Counted from the first letter of the stretch, positions 7,855 to 16,786 are shown. The stretch: DNA of 64,000 bases from Microcosmobacter mediterraneus (GCF_031846265.1 NZ_JAVRIA010000001.1:186001-250000); one strand, 5' to 3'. Notes: generated by a model from the sequence alone, not told the origin. Translations and numbers: made by a program.

Positions 7855-8922
7855 TTATTTGATCTTGGCAGCACTGATTTCTGAGCCTTTGAAATGGATT
7901 GTCAGGCCTACAGGATTATTCTCACCGTTCATATCAAACTCACATCGGACTTCCTGACCTTCGATCCAAAACTTGGTTTGCTCAAACGGCAGAAGATTCA
8001 TTCTTCTTCCAGATTCTTCCAAACTTTTTGTGCGCTCCAGAATAAGATTCTGGCCTGTTAACTCAATTTTTATAAAACTTTCAACATTGATTTTGTACGA
8101 ACCAACATACCGCATCATTACGTCTTTTCCAAGTAAAATGGTGTCAACTCGGGTAAGTTCTTCGTTTGCATACTCCGCTTCGAATATCTTTTCACGCCCT
8201 TCATAGTAGCCGTCTTCATTAACGTTATACCAAATAGTCTTCGTGTCTTTCCCATAGGCAGGGGTGAATACATCTACTAATTGCGTGAAGCCATTTGGCA
8301 TGATGGAATGGATGTTTCCTTCATCGGAAGTTAGAATACTGACATCGCCCCTTGAAATGATCGTGTTACTTGTTTCTATAATTGTAACTTTTTGCATTAC
8401 TTCTTTTCGCCCATTGCTTACGATCTCTCGTGTTTCGGGCAGCAGCTCCTCTATTGAGTAATTCTTGGTCAGTGCATTTCCAGATACCACATTGATCACG
8501 CCCGTCATATCAGGGTGATCATGATGTGAGATGTACTCGCCATTCTCAAACTGAAACAAGCCCACTTGAAAATCTATTTCATTATGTAACCCTGTCGCTT
8601 CAAACATGTTGGGGTTTCGATTTTCATATGAATCCATTGCCTTTCTGACGTTCTCGAACTCGGGAAAATTGCATTGCAGAAGTAATTGCTTAACCTGGTG
8701 AGTATATATGTTTTGATCCCATGGCAATTCGTGTTGGGTCTTTGCTAATTGAGTTAGTTTCTCTAAAAAGGCGTCCCAATTTAGTTCGGTATCCGCATTC
8801 CATTTTCCAAAATGGCCATTGGCCTTTTGGGCATAAGCTGATATTGAATTAAGCTGCAAGGCAATGCCAGCAAAACCTAATGCGCTAAGCTTAATGAATT
8901 CTCTTCGTTTAAAATCGTCCAT
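7855..8922 (-). CDS. Tat-exported thiol dioxygenase-like cupin with DUF3471-like C-terminus
   Basis: The 355-residue protein has a twin-arginine signal (RREFIKL, cleavage probably near AYA-Q at residue 31). A cupin domain carries the iron-ligand pattern of the PCO/ADO thiol dioxygenases: HHDHPDMTG (His134, His136) and a later His205 in GNIHSIMPNG. The C-terminal 100 residues (about 255-355) have the YVGSYKI start and beta-strand pattern of DUF3471. ADO-type enzymes oxidise free or N-terminal cysteine or cysteamine with O2, and export would put this one in the periplasm. Base composition is more GC-rich than the neighbours, suggesting transfer. It is a single-gene cassette. Confidence 0.72.
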   Translation of the reverse strand: MDDFKRREFIKLSALGFAGIALQLNSISAYAQKANGHFGKWNADTELNWDAFLEKLTQLAKTQHELPWDQNIYTHQVKQLLLQCNFPEFENVRKAMDSYENRNPNMFEATGLHNEIDFQVGLFQFENGEYISHHDHPDMTGVINVVSGNALTKNYSIEELLPETREIVSNGRKEVMQKVTIIETSNTIISRGDVSILTSDEGNIHSIMPNGFTQLVDVFTPAYGKDTKTIWYNVNEDGYYEGREKIFEAEYANEELTRVDTILLGKDVMMRYVGSYKINVESFIKIELTGQNLILERTKSLEESGRRMNLLPFEQTKFWIEGQEVRCEFDMNGENNPVGLTIHFKGSEISAAKIK

Positions 8923-8948
8923 TTTTTATGCTACTGGTTTAATTACAC

Positions 8949-9097
8949 ACAACGCAGGGCTATGTGAAGCCACGTTTTGGATTTTAAATTTATGCAATTT
9001 ATTGCATATAATTTACAAATACAGAATAAACGTGGACAGGTTGCATATAGCTAATGATATGTACAGTTATCCTCGAAGGCACCTCAAGGTGAATTTT
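8949..9097. repeat. Deletion-derived copy of a geneless cassette site
   Basis: From GCAGGGCTATG to CAAGGTGAA this stretch is nearly identical to 57762-57901. It includes CCACGTTT...AAACGTGG and the palindrome TATGCAATTTATTGCATA. The right half present in array 2, including the closing CATAGCCCTGC, is missing. The break is at AGGTGAA, which occurs twice in the complete copy (ending 57901 and 58029). Deletion between those direct repeats explains this copy. Confidence 0.75.
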
Positions 9098-9233
9098 ACA
9101 TCATCGTGTTCGTGTATGGTTTCGTTGCGATTCCACTAAGATAGCAAATAAACAGAAACCCATTGTTCAGAAGCGACAGAAATTCCGATAGGAATTTCCG
9201 AGCAATGAACTATACAAATTGTTGTACAACGTT
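9098..9233. repeat. attC-like recombination site
   Basis: Low end CATCATCGTGTTCGTGTATGG; high end GCAATGAACTATACAAATTG then TTGTAC. The centre holds AATTCCGATAGGAATT. Together with 8949-9097 it fills the gap of 383 bp between the cupin gene and the lipoprotein gene, and no gene is present there. Confidence 0.8.
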
Positions 9234-9305
9234 TTTATTTAGGAAAATTTAATGTAAGTTTTTTTGATGATGTAAAACTCTTAATTAAAAAAGAAGCCTA
9301 TTTTT

Positions 9306-9836
9306 CTAACCACCACATTCAGAACATATTAACTCTATATCAGAAAATGTACCACCACTTGCAGAATTATTTCCATTTGTAACATTAAAACTTCCAGAAA
9401 TAATAATTGTATTAGAATTCGGTGATTGTAAATCATAATATGATATGCTTACAGTTCCAGATGATGCTTCATACAATGCAGTGTTATCCAAAATAGTTAA
9501 AGTTGCGTATACATTGTTCGATTGTGTATTATCGATTGAGAGCGTATTTCCAGATTGTATAGCTTGAGTATCGATGTCATTGTCAACTAAATTGATAGTT
9601 ACCGTTATATCATTTGAATTATTTGTTGCAATTATTTGAGCAGATTCGGTATTCCCAGCTTCATAATTACTACCATTAACTGGACCACCAACATTCTCTA
9701 ATATAATTTCTGGCACACCATTTACATTTAATGTTAAGTTTGGTTGGGATTCATTAGAAATTTCTGAACTATCATCATTAGAACAAGAAAAAACTCCGAT
9801 TAGTAAGATAGCAAGTAAAATAAAATTTGTTTTCAT
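9306..9836 (-). CDS. Hypothetical lipoprotein, beta-rich
   Basis: About 176 residues from the ATG at 9836 (MKTNFILLAILLIGVFSCSN), which gives a clean lipoprotein signal with Cys18. An earlier in-frame start adds six residues that do not improve it. The mature part is rich in Asn, Thr and Ser with alternating beta-strand pattern (INLVDNDIDTQ, TVSISYYDL, IIISGSFNV) and ends in a Cys-containing tail (ELICSECGG). It resembles Bacteroidota surface lipoproteins of the DUF6252 type, but I do not assign a family. It is a single-gene cassette. Confidence 0.75.
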   Translation of the reverse strand: MKTNFILLAILLIGVFSCSNDDSSEISNESQPNLTLNVNGVPEIILENVGGPVNGSNYEAGNTESAQIIATNNSNDITVTINLVDNDIDTQAIQSGNTLSIDNTQSNNVYATLTILDNTALYEASSGTVSISYYDLQSPNSNTIIISGSFNVTNGNNSASGGTFSDIELICSECGG

Positions 9837-9914
9837 AATTGTGTATTTTAACATACATCGGAAAACTAAGAATATGTCATCAAATTTTTTTATGGTAGGA
9901 TTTAGCCGTAAATG

Positions 9915-10049
9915 TTGTACAACGGCTTCGTATAAGAATAGTAGCGGATTTTACGCACCTAGTTTTCAGATAAACACAGACCCTTTTATATTTACTTACT
10001 TTCGTTTTAGCGACTAAGCAGCTATTATTTTTATACATTGTTGGCGGTA
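9915..10049. repeat. attC-like site, GTATAA...TTATAC subtype
   Basis: Low end GTACAACGGCTTCGTATAAG then AATAGTAGCGG; high end GCTATTATTTTTATACATTG then TTGGCGGTA. The arms match those of the site at 3241-3374, so the two form one subtype. Confidence 0.82.
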
Positions 10050-10050
10050 G

Positions 10051-11142
10051 TTATTGTTTTGTAAAAATACTTTTTAGCACGATTTCTCTTATTTCTTTTT
10101 CGAAATGATAGACTATGTTCGGGTCTTCGTCATAGACGTTTTCCAATACAATAACATTTAACTGTTTGTCAGGCACGGAAAACTTGATGTTGGCAAATCC
10201 AATTCCTTTACCTGCGTGCCCAATAACCTTTAAAACCTCGCTATCATCAATTCTCACTCCATATCCATAACCTATCTTTTCTGTTCCAAATGCAGCATGA
10301 GGTCCTTTGATATTGTAGTTGGTCATTAATTCATAGCTTTTTGGTTTTAGTATTTTTCCGTTATGAAGTTGATGGTCCCAAATGTTTAAATCAATAGCGT
10401 TTGAAATTATGCCTCCAGTTGGAATAAAGTTCTGCCATCCCTCTGTTGTAATTCCACGTGAATAAAAATCAACTAATTCGTATCCATTACTCGAATTCAA
10501 ATAGCCGTTTATTAGGTCTTGTTGGTTTTCACCAAATTCGTAGCAATAAGAATTGTTCATTCCCAAGTCTTTAAAGAGTCCATTTGCCAATTCCACATAG
10601 TTTTGTCCTGAAACCTTCTTTAGAATTTTGCCCAATAAACCATAACCAGCATTGCTATATCTGTAATCGCTACCTGGTTCAAAAGCCAATGGTTTATCAA
10701 GAGTGATTATTCCAGAAGACATATTTAGTAATTGATGAACTGCGACTGAATCTGCCCAAGATTGTTTTAAGTCAGGCAAATATTCCTTTATTGGGCTTTG
10801 AAGATTAATATTGCCTTTTTCTACTTCTTTTAAAATTAATACTGCGGTAATTTGCTTACTGTTTGATTGAATTCGGAAGTTTTCATTCAGACTAATTGGT
10901 GTTTTCTTCTCGAAATTTGAATAGCCATATTCTTTTGAATACTTGATTTCTCCATTCTGGGTTATCAAAATAACACCGTTAAATTTTCTTGGGGTTGTGG
11001 TTTGAATTAAGCTGTCAATTTTAGCAGAATAATCATCAGCAACTTCCTTTTCACTATCAGTATTCGGCTTGCTTTTTTTCTCGCCACAACCAAAAGTTAT
11101 TAGCAAGGTTAAAAAAAATGAGATTCTGATTGCTTCTTTCAT
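10051..11142 (-). CDS. Serine hydrolase, class C beta-lactamase family lipoprotein
   Basis: About 363 residues from the ATG at 11142, which gives a lipoprotein signal (ISFFLTLLITFGC, Cys19). The open frame reaches back into the recombination site, so the upstream TTG is rejected. The beta-lactamase/DD-peptidase motifs are present: S93-N-S-K96, Y162-S-N164 and the HAG of VIGHAGKGIG. Family members include penicillin-binding proteins, esterases and D-amino-peptidases anchored in the envelope. Antibiotic resistance cannot be claimed from sequence alone. It is a single-gene cassette. Confidence 0.86.
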   Translation of the reverse strand: MKEAIRISFFLTLLITFGCGEKKSKPNTDSEKEVADDYSAKIDSLIQTTTPRKFNGVILITQNGEIKYSKEYGYSNFEKKTPISLNENFRIQSNSKQITAVLILKEVEKGNINLQSPIKEYLPDLKQSWADSVAVHQLLNMSSGIITLDKPLAFEPGSDYRYSNAGYGLLGKILKKVSGQNYVELANGLFKDLGMNNSYCYEFGENQQDLINGYLNSSNGYELVDFYSRGITTEGWQNFIPTGGIISNAIDLNIWDHQLHNGKILKPKSYELMTNYNIKGPHAAFGTEKIGYGYGVRIDDSEVLKVIGHAGKGIGFANIKFSVPDKQLNVIVLENVYDEDPNIVYHFEKEIREIVLKSIFTKQ

Positions 11143-11172
11143 TAAAAAAATGTTTGGTCCTTTGTCTCTAAT

Positions 11173-11311
11173 TACCGCCAACGGTTTTGTGTAAGCGTCA
11201 GTAACGGGAAAGTGCGCGAGTACTTTCCGCTGACATACCTAATTTAGCAAAACGAGTTGAATTTCCGATTAGGAAATTCAGCCGTTATTGCGCTTACACG
11301 TTGTTGGCATT
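11173..11311. repeat. attC-like recombination site
   Basis: Low end CCGCCAACGGTTTTGTGTAAG then CGTCAGTAACGG; high end CCGTTATTGCGCTTACACG then TTGTTGGCATTA. The centre has AATTTCCGATTAGGAAATT. The arms differ from the GTGTATGG subtype but pair with each other. Confidence 0.82.
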
Positions 11312-12032
11312 AGTTTTTTATTCTTTTCGTTAATACTTCAATTTCCAATTCAGAGTTAATTCCTTTTTCAAAATGTTCATTTAACCAAAATTCAGCCGAT
11401 TTGATATCTCCATTCCGTTTGTATAGAAAAGCAAGAATATATTCAGACGAGATTATTCTCTGTCCGATTTCAAATACAGGATTTTTTACATCATAAAGAA
11501 GTCCATTAATATTTTCTTCCAATGTTGATTTTCCTTCGAACCAACTTTTAATCTTCGGAACATTATTAAAAAGAACTCGTTCTAAACTATCTCGGAATTT
11601 TTGCTCATTAATCGTACTTATTCTGTCGGGATTAATTGGCTTGTTTTTCTCAAAACTTTCTTGCCATCCTTCTAAACGTTTGAAATAAATGATTTTTGTT
11701 GATTTGTCTGTTCGGTGATTTACAAGCTTTTTTCCAGAAATTGTAGGAACGAAATCAAAGCAATTGCCAAACGAAAATGAGCCTCCGAATCCTTTTAAAA
11801 CATTGTATTCAACTACGTGTTTTATTCCCTCATTGTTGAAGTCACTAAACCAAATATATTTTCCATTCCAGTTTTTAAGTCCGATTTTAGATAACCTTGG
11901 CGAGACTACTCCTTGAAAAATTTCCAATCTTTTGTCCAGAAGAACTTCATCCAAATTCTCAACATCATCATAGAACTCATCTATGGCTTTTTGTCTGTCG
12001 ATTAGGTTCTTTATTTTGTCAAAAATGTTCAT
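11310..12032 (-). CDS. Hypothetical protein
   Basis: 240 residues, cytoplasmic, without signal or membrane segments. The N-terminus is charged (MNIFDKIKNLIDRQKAIDEF). The middle, with NGKYIWFSDFNNEGIKHVVEYN, weakly resembles DUF4304-type proteins that often sit in polymorphic-toxin or immunity contexts. I do not assign a family. The stop codon lies inside the R-like end of the site, as is common for cassettes. The cassette ends (GTTGGCATTA / TAATGCCAAC) are perfect complements. Confidence 0.65.
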   Translation of the reverse strand: MNIFDKIKNLIDRQKAIDEFYDDVENLDEVLLDKRLEIFQGVVSPRLSKIGLKNWNGKYIWFSDFNNEGIKHVVEYNVLKGFGGSFSFGNCFDFVPTISGKKLVNHRTDKSTKIIYFKRLEGWQESFEKNKPINPDRISTINEQKFRDSLERVLFNNVPKIKSWFEGKSTLEENINGLLYDVKNPVFEIGQRIISSEYILAFLYKRNGDIKSAEFWLNEHFEKGINSELEIEVLTKRIKN

Positions 12033-12043
12033 TCTTCAAATTA

Positions 12044-12180
12044 ATGCCAACGTGTTCGTGTATGGCTTGTTGTGGAAAATCAATATGATTTTCCGATTAA
12101 GGAAACAAGATAGCAAATTGCGCAAGAATTTCCGAGTAGGAAATTCAGAAGCAATGAGCTATACACGTTGTTAGGCAACG
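12044..12180. repeat. attC-like recombination site
   Basis: Low end ATGCCAACGTGTTCGTGTATGG then CTTGTTG; high end GCAATGAGCTATACACGTTG then TTAGGCAAC. The high-end core GTTAGGCAAC is identical to the 5' end of the cassette it closes (before the gene at 12872). Confidence 0.88.
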
Positions 12181-12182
12181 TT

Positions 12183-12872
12183 TTAGTCATACATAATGTT
12201 TTCCAAGTCACTTTTTTGTCCACTGTATAATTCAAAGAAGTCAATTGGTTTATTTGTAATTAATTTCACTCTTTCGTCGTGGTCGTGATTCAGTCGATAA
12301 ATATTTCCTTTTTTATCCACTGCGATATAATTTCCATCTTCCATGTCCAAAATTGTATAGAAAAGCTTTTCATCATATTCGATTTCAAAACAATAGTCTA
12401 ATTCCAAAAGTCCAAGTTGTTCTTTGGATAATGATTTAAGTGCTTTTTCAGCAATCTTTTGGTCTGGGTTTTCCATTTTCAGATGTTCCAATTCAATTCC
12501 GTTTTTCTGAATACGGTTCAAGTCAAATGTCTTGTGAAAAAACTCCGGATTTTCTATTTCAATTTTTGTCAGAGTATCGTAGTGATAATTTAGTTTGATA
12601 GGTTCGTATCTTTCTGATTTCCGATTCCAAACTGAAATTCCTGTTAAATTAAAAAGGGTTTTATGGTTTCGGTTTATTTCCTCAAATTGCTTTGTGTTGT
12701 AACCTCTCGAAATAAAAATTCCACTTGGTTTATTCATGAAACTTATTCCATGAATTCTTGAAATTCCAAGTGCAACTTTCAATTGAGGTAATTCGGTTTC
12801 CAAAAGGTTGGCGATTTTCAGGCCAAAATTGACAATGTGTTTCGTTTTTGTTTTTCGACTGAAAATGTTCAT
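12183..12872 (-). CDS. Hypothetical protein
   Basis: 229 residues, cytoplasmic, no signal or membrane helix. Near the C-terminus, LDMEDGNYIAVDKKGNIYRLNHDHDE followed by ITNKPIDFFELYSG recalls the terminal part of SMI1/KNR4-type immunity proteins, but the resemblance is weak. It shares only its first residues (MNIF) with the gene downstream. It is a single-gene cassette with perfectly complementary ends over ten bases. Confidence 0.62.
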   Translation of the reverse strand: MNIFSRKTKTKHIVNFGLKIANLLETELPQLKVALGISRIHGISFMNKPSGIFISRGYNTKQFEEINRNHKTLFNLTGISVWNRKSERYEPIKLNYHYDTLTKIEIENPEFFHKTFDLNRIQKNGIELEHLKMENPDQKIAEKALKSLSKEQLGLLELDYCFEIEYDEKLFYTILDMEDGNYIAVDKKGNIYRLNHDHDERVKLITNKPIDFFELYSGQKSDLENIMYD

Positions 12873-12880
12873 TTCAAATG

Positions 12881-13016
12881 TTGCCTAACTTGTTTGTGTA
12901 TGATTTGTTGCGTTTAAGTGCGCGATTATTTTTCCGTTATGTAATATAGTGAATTGTAAGAAAAAATCCTGCTCTTAACCAGCAAACCGCAATTAATTAT
13001 ACACGGTGTTGTGCAT
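12881..13016. repeat. attC-like recombination site
   Basis: Low end TTGCCTAACTTGTTTGTGTATG then ATTTGTTGCG; high end GCAATTAATTATACACGGTG then TTGTGCATAGTG. It closes the four-gene cassette that reaches to about 16990. The matching 5' end there is GTTGGGCATAATG (11 of 13 bases). The remaining 150 bp up to the next gene hold no gene that I can see. Confidence 0.8.
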
Positions 13017-13170
13017 AGTGTTTTTCACGTTCAGCTTGGTTTTCCGATGTTTGTTATTTAGTTCAAATGTGAGCGTTGGCAAGACATACTCTTTTACAGT
13101 TTGGGCGAAGCGTGGAAGATGCGACTGGAAATGTGTATGGCTTTTTGCGTTGGCAATTTTCTGCTAATTA

Positions 13171-13755
13171 TTAAATCCATCGTCTCACTTTTTCTCTGTA
13201 TTCAACATATTCATTTCCGAATTCACGTTTTAAAAATTCTTCTTCCAATCGTATTTGTGTATTTACACTTAAAGTAGATAATGAAATTATTAGTAATGTA
13301 AATGCATTAGGAATTACAAGGAATAACCCAATATTCGTAATCATTATTCCTAAAAATATAGGATTTCTTGAAATTGAAAATACTCCTTTTGTTACCAATT
13401 TGGTTTTGTTGTTTTCATCAATTCCGATTCTCCAAGAATTTGCCATTTGGCTTTGAGAATACCAAACTAAAATCAGCGATACCAACAAAAGTACCCAACC
13501 AATTTTCTGTAAAGTTTGATTTTCCAAATACCAAAAAGGAAGTAAATAGTCGTACCATTCATTTTTAAACGCATAAATTCCAACAACAATTAGTTCAAAA
13601 ATTGTGATAAATGTAAAAACCTTTCCATTGTAATCGTGTGCATTATCTGTTTTTTCAAATGTAAATGGATTTATTCCAGTTTTTTTCCAAAGTAATACAG
13701 ACCTTAAAACAAAGACCAATAAAAAGTATAATATGAGATAAGCGAATAATAACAT
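13171..13755 (-). CDS. Isoprenylcysteine carboxyl methyltransferase-like membrane protein
   Basis: The 194-residue membrane protein has about five helices and the ICMT/PEMT signature: a GVFSISRNPIFLG segment (SAM-binding region) followed by the C-terminal RLEEEFLKREFGNEYVEYREKVRRW. Bacterial members are putative SAM-dependent methyltransferases of isoprenoid or lipid substrates and often accompany metal-resistance or transport genes. It is the last gene of the metal cassette, separated from the Fur-type gene by 53 bp that contain a candidate operator. It is therefore probably a second transcription unit under the same control. Confidence 0.82.
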   Translation of the reverse strand: MLLFAYLILYFLLVFVLRSVLLWKKTGINPFTFEKTDNAHDYNGKVFTFITIFELIVVGIYAFKNEWYDYLLPFWYLENQTLQKIGWVLLLVSLILVWYSQSQMANSWRIGIDENNKTKLVTKGVFSISRNPIFLGIMITNIGLFLVIPNAFTLLIISLSTLSVNTQIRLEEEFLKREFGNEYVEYREKVRRWI

Positions 13756-13792
13756 AATTTCTAATTTTATGTAAAAATGCTACAATAACCAA

Positions 13793-13807
13793 TGCAATGG
13801 AAGTGCA
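13793..13807. promoter_or_regulatory. Candidate Fur-family operator (TGCA-N7-TGCA)
   Basis: TGCA-ATGGAAG-TGCA, extended to AATGCA...TGCATT. It lies between the Fur-type gene and the start of the methyltransferase gene. A second copy of the same form (TGCA-ATGGTGT-TGCA) is in front of the first gene of the same cassette. Binding is inferred. Confidence 0.5.
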
Positions 13808-13808
13808 T

Positions 13809-14225
13809 TTATTGTCCGCTACATTTATCGCAAATGCCTTTTACAACCAAGTTTACGTTTTCTGAAACAAATCCATCAGGCACTTTTATTTGAGGGATTT
13901 TATGTTCAGTTAAACAAATGGTTTCATTACAGTTATTACAATGAAAATGCAAATGCAAATCGGTTTCAATCTCACAATTACAACCCTTTTCGCACAAAGC
14001 ATATTTCGTAATTCCTGTGCCATCGTCTATTTGATGCACAATCTCTTTTTCTTCAAATGTTTTAATAGTTCTGTACAATGTTGTTCTATCTGCTTTCTCA
14101 AAAGCATTTTCTATATCGCTTAACGTAACTGCAACTTGTTTTTCGGCAAGGAACTTATAAATTAATAAACGCATTGCAGTTACTCGAATATCTTTTGACT
14201 CTAAAAATTCTTCAATTGTTTTCAT
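13809..14225 (-). CDS. Fur family metal-responsive repressor
   Basis: The 138-residue protein has an N-terminal winged helix (RVTAMRLLIYKFL...TTLYRTIKTFEEKEIV). The C-terminal metal-binding dimerisation domain carries HLHFHC (His91-Cys96), CxxC pairs at Cys96/Cys99 and Cys132/Cys135, and an extra C-x3-C-x-C cluster at 78-84. This composition fits a zinc- or iron-sensing Fur/Zur protein; which metal cannot be decided. It is two bases downstream of the TonB receptor gene, so it is cotranscribed with the system it probably represses. Two TGCA-N7-TGCA sites in this cassette are candidate targets. Confidence 0.86.
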   Translation of the reverse strand: MKTIEEFLESKDIRVTAMRLLIYKFLAEKQVAVTLSDIENAFEKADRTTLYRTIKTFEEKEIVHQIDDGTGITKYALCEKGCNCEIETDLHLHFHCNNCNETICLTEHKIPQIKVPDGFVSENVNLVVKGICDKCSGQ

Positions 14226-14227
14226 AA

Positions 14228-16414
14228 TTAATCGTGGTCTTCGTTTCCAAACGGTTTAATAATAATACCAACGCTAAAAATAAAACCGTCTGTTGGTGCA
14301 TAGATTTCTGGAAATTCTGGATTTTCGTGTGGTGGTAAAACCAAAGGTGAAAACCTACTTTGTCTTCTGTCTGTAAAATTTTCAAAGTTCACAAATGCAC
14401 TACCAAATTTAAAATTACGCATTAATAGTAAACCCATAGTTACAAAATCTGTCGTTTCTGTTCCGTTTGATAAAAACTGTTTTCCTGTATAAAATGTTTC
14501 GTAGCCAATTCTCCATTTATCAGATTCGTACATCAATACACTTCCTGCGTTATGTTTTGCGGTTAGTGGTTTTTGTGGATTTCCTGCCAAATAGTTCAAT
14601 TTAGTGTCTATAAGTGCATAATTTAAAAACCATCTAAAATCTTTATAAGTAAACTTTATATTTGTTTCTGCGCCTTTGCTTAAAATTTCATCAGTTGCAT
14701 TTTCAAATGCAAACATTCCGCTGTCTGTACTATTTAACAGCAAACCGTTGTTTATAGCAGTAACGTAAAAAAGTTGATTAATAGAAAAACCTATGGTTTC
14801 AAATAAACGTGTTTGATAATTGAAATCTAAATTTACACCATAAGAACGTTCTGCTTTTAGTGAAGATTTGTTAATGCCAAGTACATTTTCAAAGTTTATA
14901 AATTCAGCCTCTTCTGTAAAAATATCTGGAATTTTGTAACCTAAACCACCACCAATTCTACTTGAAAATCCATTAGTATTTTTATAAAGCACAGAAATTC
15001 TTGGAAGCGGAAAAAAGCCAAAGTCAGTATTGTAATCTGCTCGTAAACCAGTTTCTAAAATCCAATTATCGGAAAGGTCGTAAATGTTATTAGCAAACAT
15101 TCCATAAGTGATGTCTTTTTGGTCACGTTGCAAAGTTGCTTTATCATTTTCATCAAAGTTGGAAGTGTATAAATTTGCTCCAAAAATCCAATCCGCTTTT
15201 GAAGTTTCTCTTTGATAAGTGATTTCCGTAAATGTGTTGGTTTGCTTACCATCAAAACTAAAATCGGGAATCGTCAATTTTCTATCAAAAAAAGAAATAC
15301 TATTTTTAATGTTGAAAGAACTTATAGAATCTATTTGAGTTTTATAAACTGCTTGACTGCTCAATCTTTTTGAAATGTTTTCCTCTGTATATTGATGAAT
15401 TCCGTTTTCTCCACTTTCTATCTTTGTAATATCTCCACCAATTCTATCATCATACGTTCCGTTTAAACCAAACCAAAATGTTGTTTTGTCTGAAGGATAA
15501 TAAAAGAATTTTGGGTTGAATGAAATAGAAGTCGTTTTCGGTAAATTACTAAAGCCATCATCTTCTGGGTCATAAGCTTTTTGATAGTGACCTGAACCGT
15601 AAAGCGAAATACCAAACTTTTCATTTCGTTTGCTGTAAAATACATTTGCAGTACTTCCCAATGCTTGTGTTTGTGTAAGCATAATGTCTAAAGCAGGTTC
15701 TTCGTCAGGTGTTTTTGACACCATATTTACCAATCCAGCGATTGCTCCACCACCATAAAGTGTTGAAGAACTTCCTTTAATAATTTCAAATTGTTGTAAG
15801 TCTAAAGGTGGAATTTGTAAAATACTCAAACCACTTGAAAAACCTCCATAAAGTGGAAATCCATCTCTCAAAAGTTGTGTGTAACGACCGTCAAGACCTT
15901 GAATTCTAATGTTTGTACTTCCACTACTTAAAGATGTTTGTTGCATTTGTATTCCTGTACTTTCTCGAAGCACCATAGAAATATTTGTTGGATTCATTAT
16001 GGCTTTTTCTCCCAATTCCTCAACTCCAATAAATTCAATTCTTGTTGGAATTTTTTTTACGGTTCTTGTACTTCTTGAAGATTGTAATACAACTTCATCC
16101 AATTCATTTCCTCCGCTTTTTAATTTGAAAATCAAGTCTGAATTACTTGGGATTTTAATAGTTGTTTTTAGAGTTTCAAAGCCTAAAAAAGAAACTATGA
16201 TAATATGTTCGCCATTCGGAATTTCGTTAAAAGTTGCAATTCCGTCAAAATCGGTTACTGCTCCTTGTTCTAATTCTTCAAAATAGACTGTTGCACCTAA
16301 TAATGGCTCGTTTTCAGTTTCTGAAACTACTTTTATTTGTATGTTAGATGTTTGCGCTTTTATAGAAAAGCACGTTATAATTGTGAGCATTGCGCTCAAT
16401 ATGTATTTATTCAT
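14228..16414 (-). CDS. TonB-dependent outer-membrane receptor
   Basis: The 728-residue protein has a signal peptide (to about residue 20). A CarboxypepD_reg-like beta domain (about 23-110, EPLLGATVYFEELEQGAVTDFDG) is followed by a plug (about 120-235, with NIRIQGLDGRYTQLLRDG and IEIIKGSSSTLYGGGAIAG-type pattern) and a 22-strand-type barrel ending in a hydrophobic strand. It takes up a ligand across the outer membrane using TonB energy. Operon context with a Fur-family repressor and a His/Cys-rich secreted protein points to a metal or metal complex. Order of transcription is secreted protein, receptor, repressor. Confidence 0.9.
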   Translation of the reverse strand: MNKYILSAMLTIITCFSIKAQTSNIQIKVVSETENEPLLGATVYFEELEQGAVTDFDGIATFNEIPNGEHIIIVSFLGFETLKTTIKIPSNSDLIFKLKSGGNELDEVVLQSSRSTRTVKKIPTRIEFIGVEELGEKAIMNPTNISMVLRESTGIQMQQTSLSSGSTNIRIQGLDGRYTQLLRDGFPLYGGFSSGLSILQIPPLDLQQFEIIKGSSSTLYGGGAIAGLVNMVSKTPDEEPALDIMLTQTQALGSTANVFYSKRNEKFGISLYGSGHYQKAYDPEDDGFSNLPKTTSISFNPKFFYYPSDKTTFWFGLNGTYDDRIGGDITKIESGENGIHQYTEENISKRLSSQAVYKTQIDSISSFNIKNSISFFDRKLTIPDFSFDGKQTNTFTEITYQRETSKADWIFGANLYTSNFDENDKATLQRDQKDITYGMFANNIYDLSDNWILETGLRADYNTDFGFFPLPRISVLYKNTNGFSSRIGGGLGYKIPDIFTEEAEFINFENVLGINKSSLKAERSYGVNLDFNYQTRLFETIGFSINQLFYVTAINNGLLLNSTDSGMFAFENATDEILSKGAETNIKFTYKDFRWFLNYALIDTKLNYLAGNPQKPLTAKHNAGSVLMYESDKWRIGYETFYTGKQFLSNGTETTDFVTMGLLLMRNFKFGSAFVNFENFTDRRQSRFSPLVLPPHENPEFPEIYAPTDGFIFSVGIIIKPFGNEDHD

Positions 16415-16466
16415 TGAAAATGTAAAAATTAATTAACTAATTTTTTTTGACTTTTGGTCGATAATT

Positions 16467-16781
16467 TTAGCTAATTAATTGTGGCGGTTGCCAGATATTG
16501 GAATGAAAATCAAATCTATAGATTGTTTGATAAACAGATAGGATTTCTGTAGAAATTTGATTGTTAATACCTAATTCAAAAGTTTGAATTGGTTGATATG
16601 TAATTGCGATTCCGCAACAATTACAAATACAAGTAATTGGACAAGTATCATCACTATCATGTTGATTGTGTTCAGCAGATATTTCGTTTTGGTGTTGGTC
16701 TTCGGCATTATTTCCGTCAGAACAAGGTTTGATTGATAAACCAAGAATTAATAATGATAGTATGATAGTTATAAATTTCAT
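16467..16781 (-). CDS. Small secreted His/Cys-rich protein, DUF6660-like
   Basis: About 104 residues from the ATG at 16781, with an N-terminal signal (MKFITIILSLLILGLSIKPC). A GTG two codons upstream is an alternative start. The mature part has a His/Asp-rich stretch (HNQHDSDD) followed by CPITCICNCCGI, a dense cysteine motif suited to metal binding. This pattern matches the DUF6660 proteins found next to metal receptors in Bacteroidota. It is the first gene of the receptor-repressor operon. A TATCTTTG -7-like box lies at 16787-16794, almost touching the start codon. Confidence 0.72.
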   Translation of the reverse strand: MKFITIILSLLILGLSIKPCSDGNNAEDQHQNEISAEHNQHDSDDTCPITCICNCCGIAITYQPIQTFELGINNQISTEILSVYQTIYRFDFHSNIWQPPQLIS

Positions 16782-16786
16782 TGGCA

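Noticed and set aside
11143..11181. N-terminal extension of the serine hydrolase from a TTG
   Set aside because: The extension is translated recombination-site sequence, and the ATG at 11142 gives a proper lipoprotein signal.
5212..12180. CRISPR array
   Set aside because: The repeats are over 60 bp, imperfect, separated by genes of different length, and no cas gene is present.
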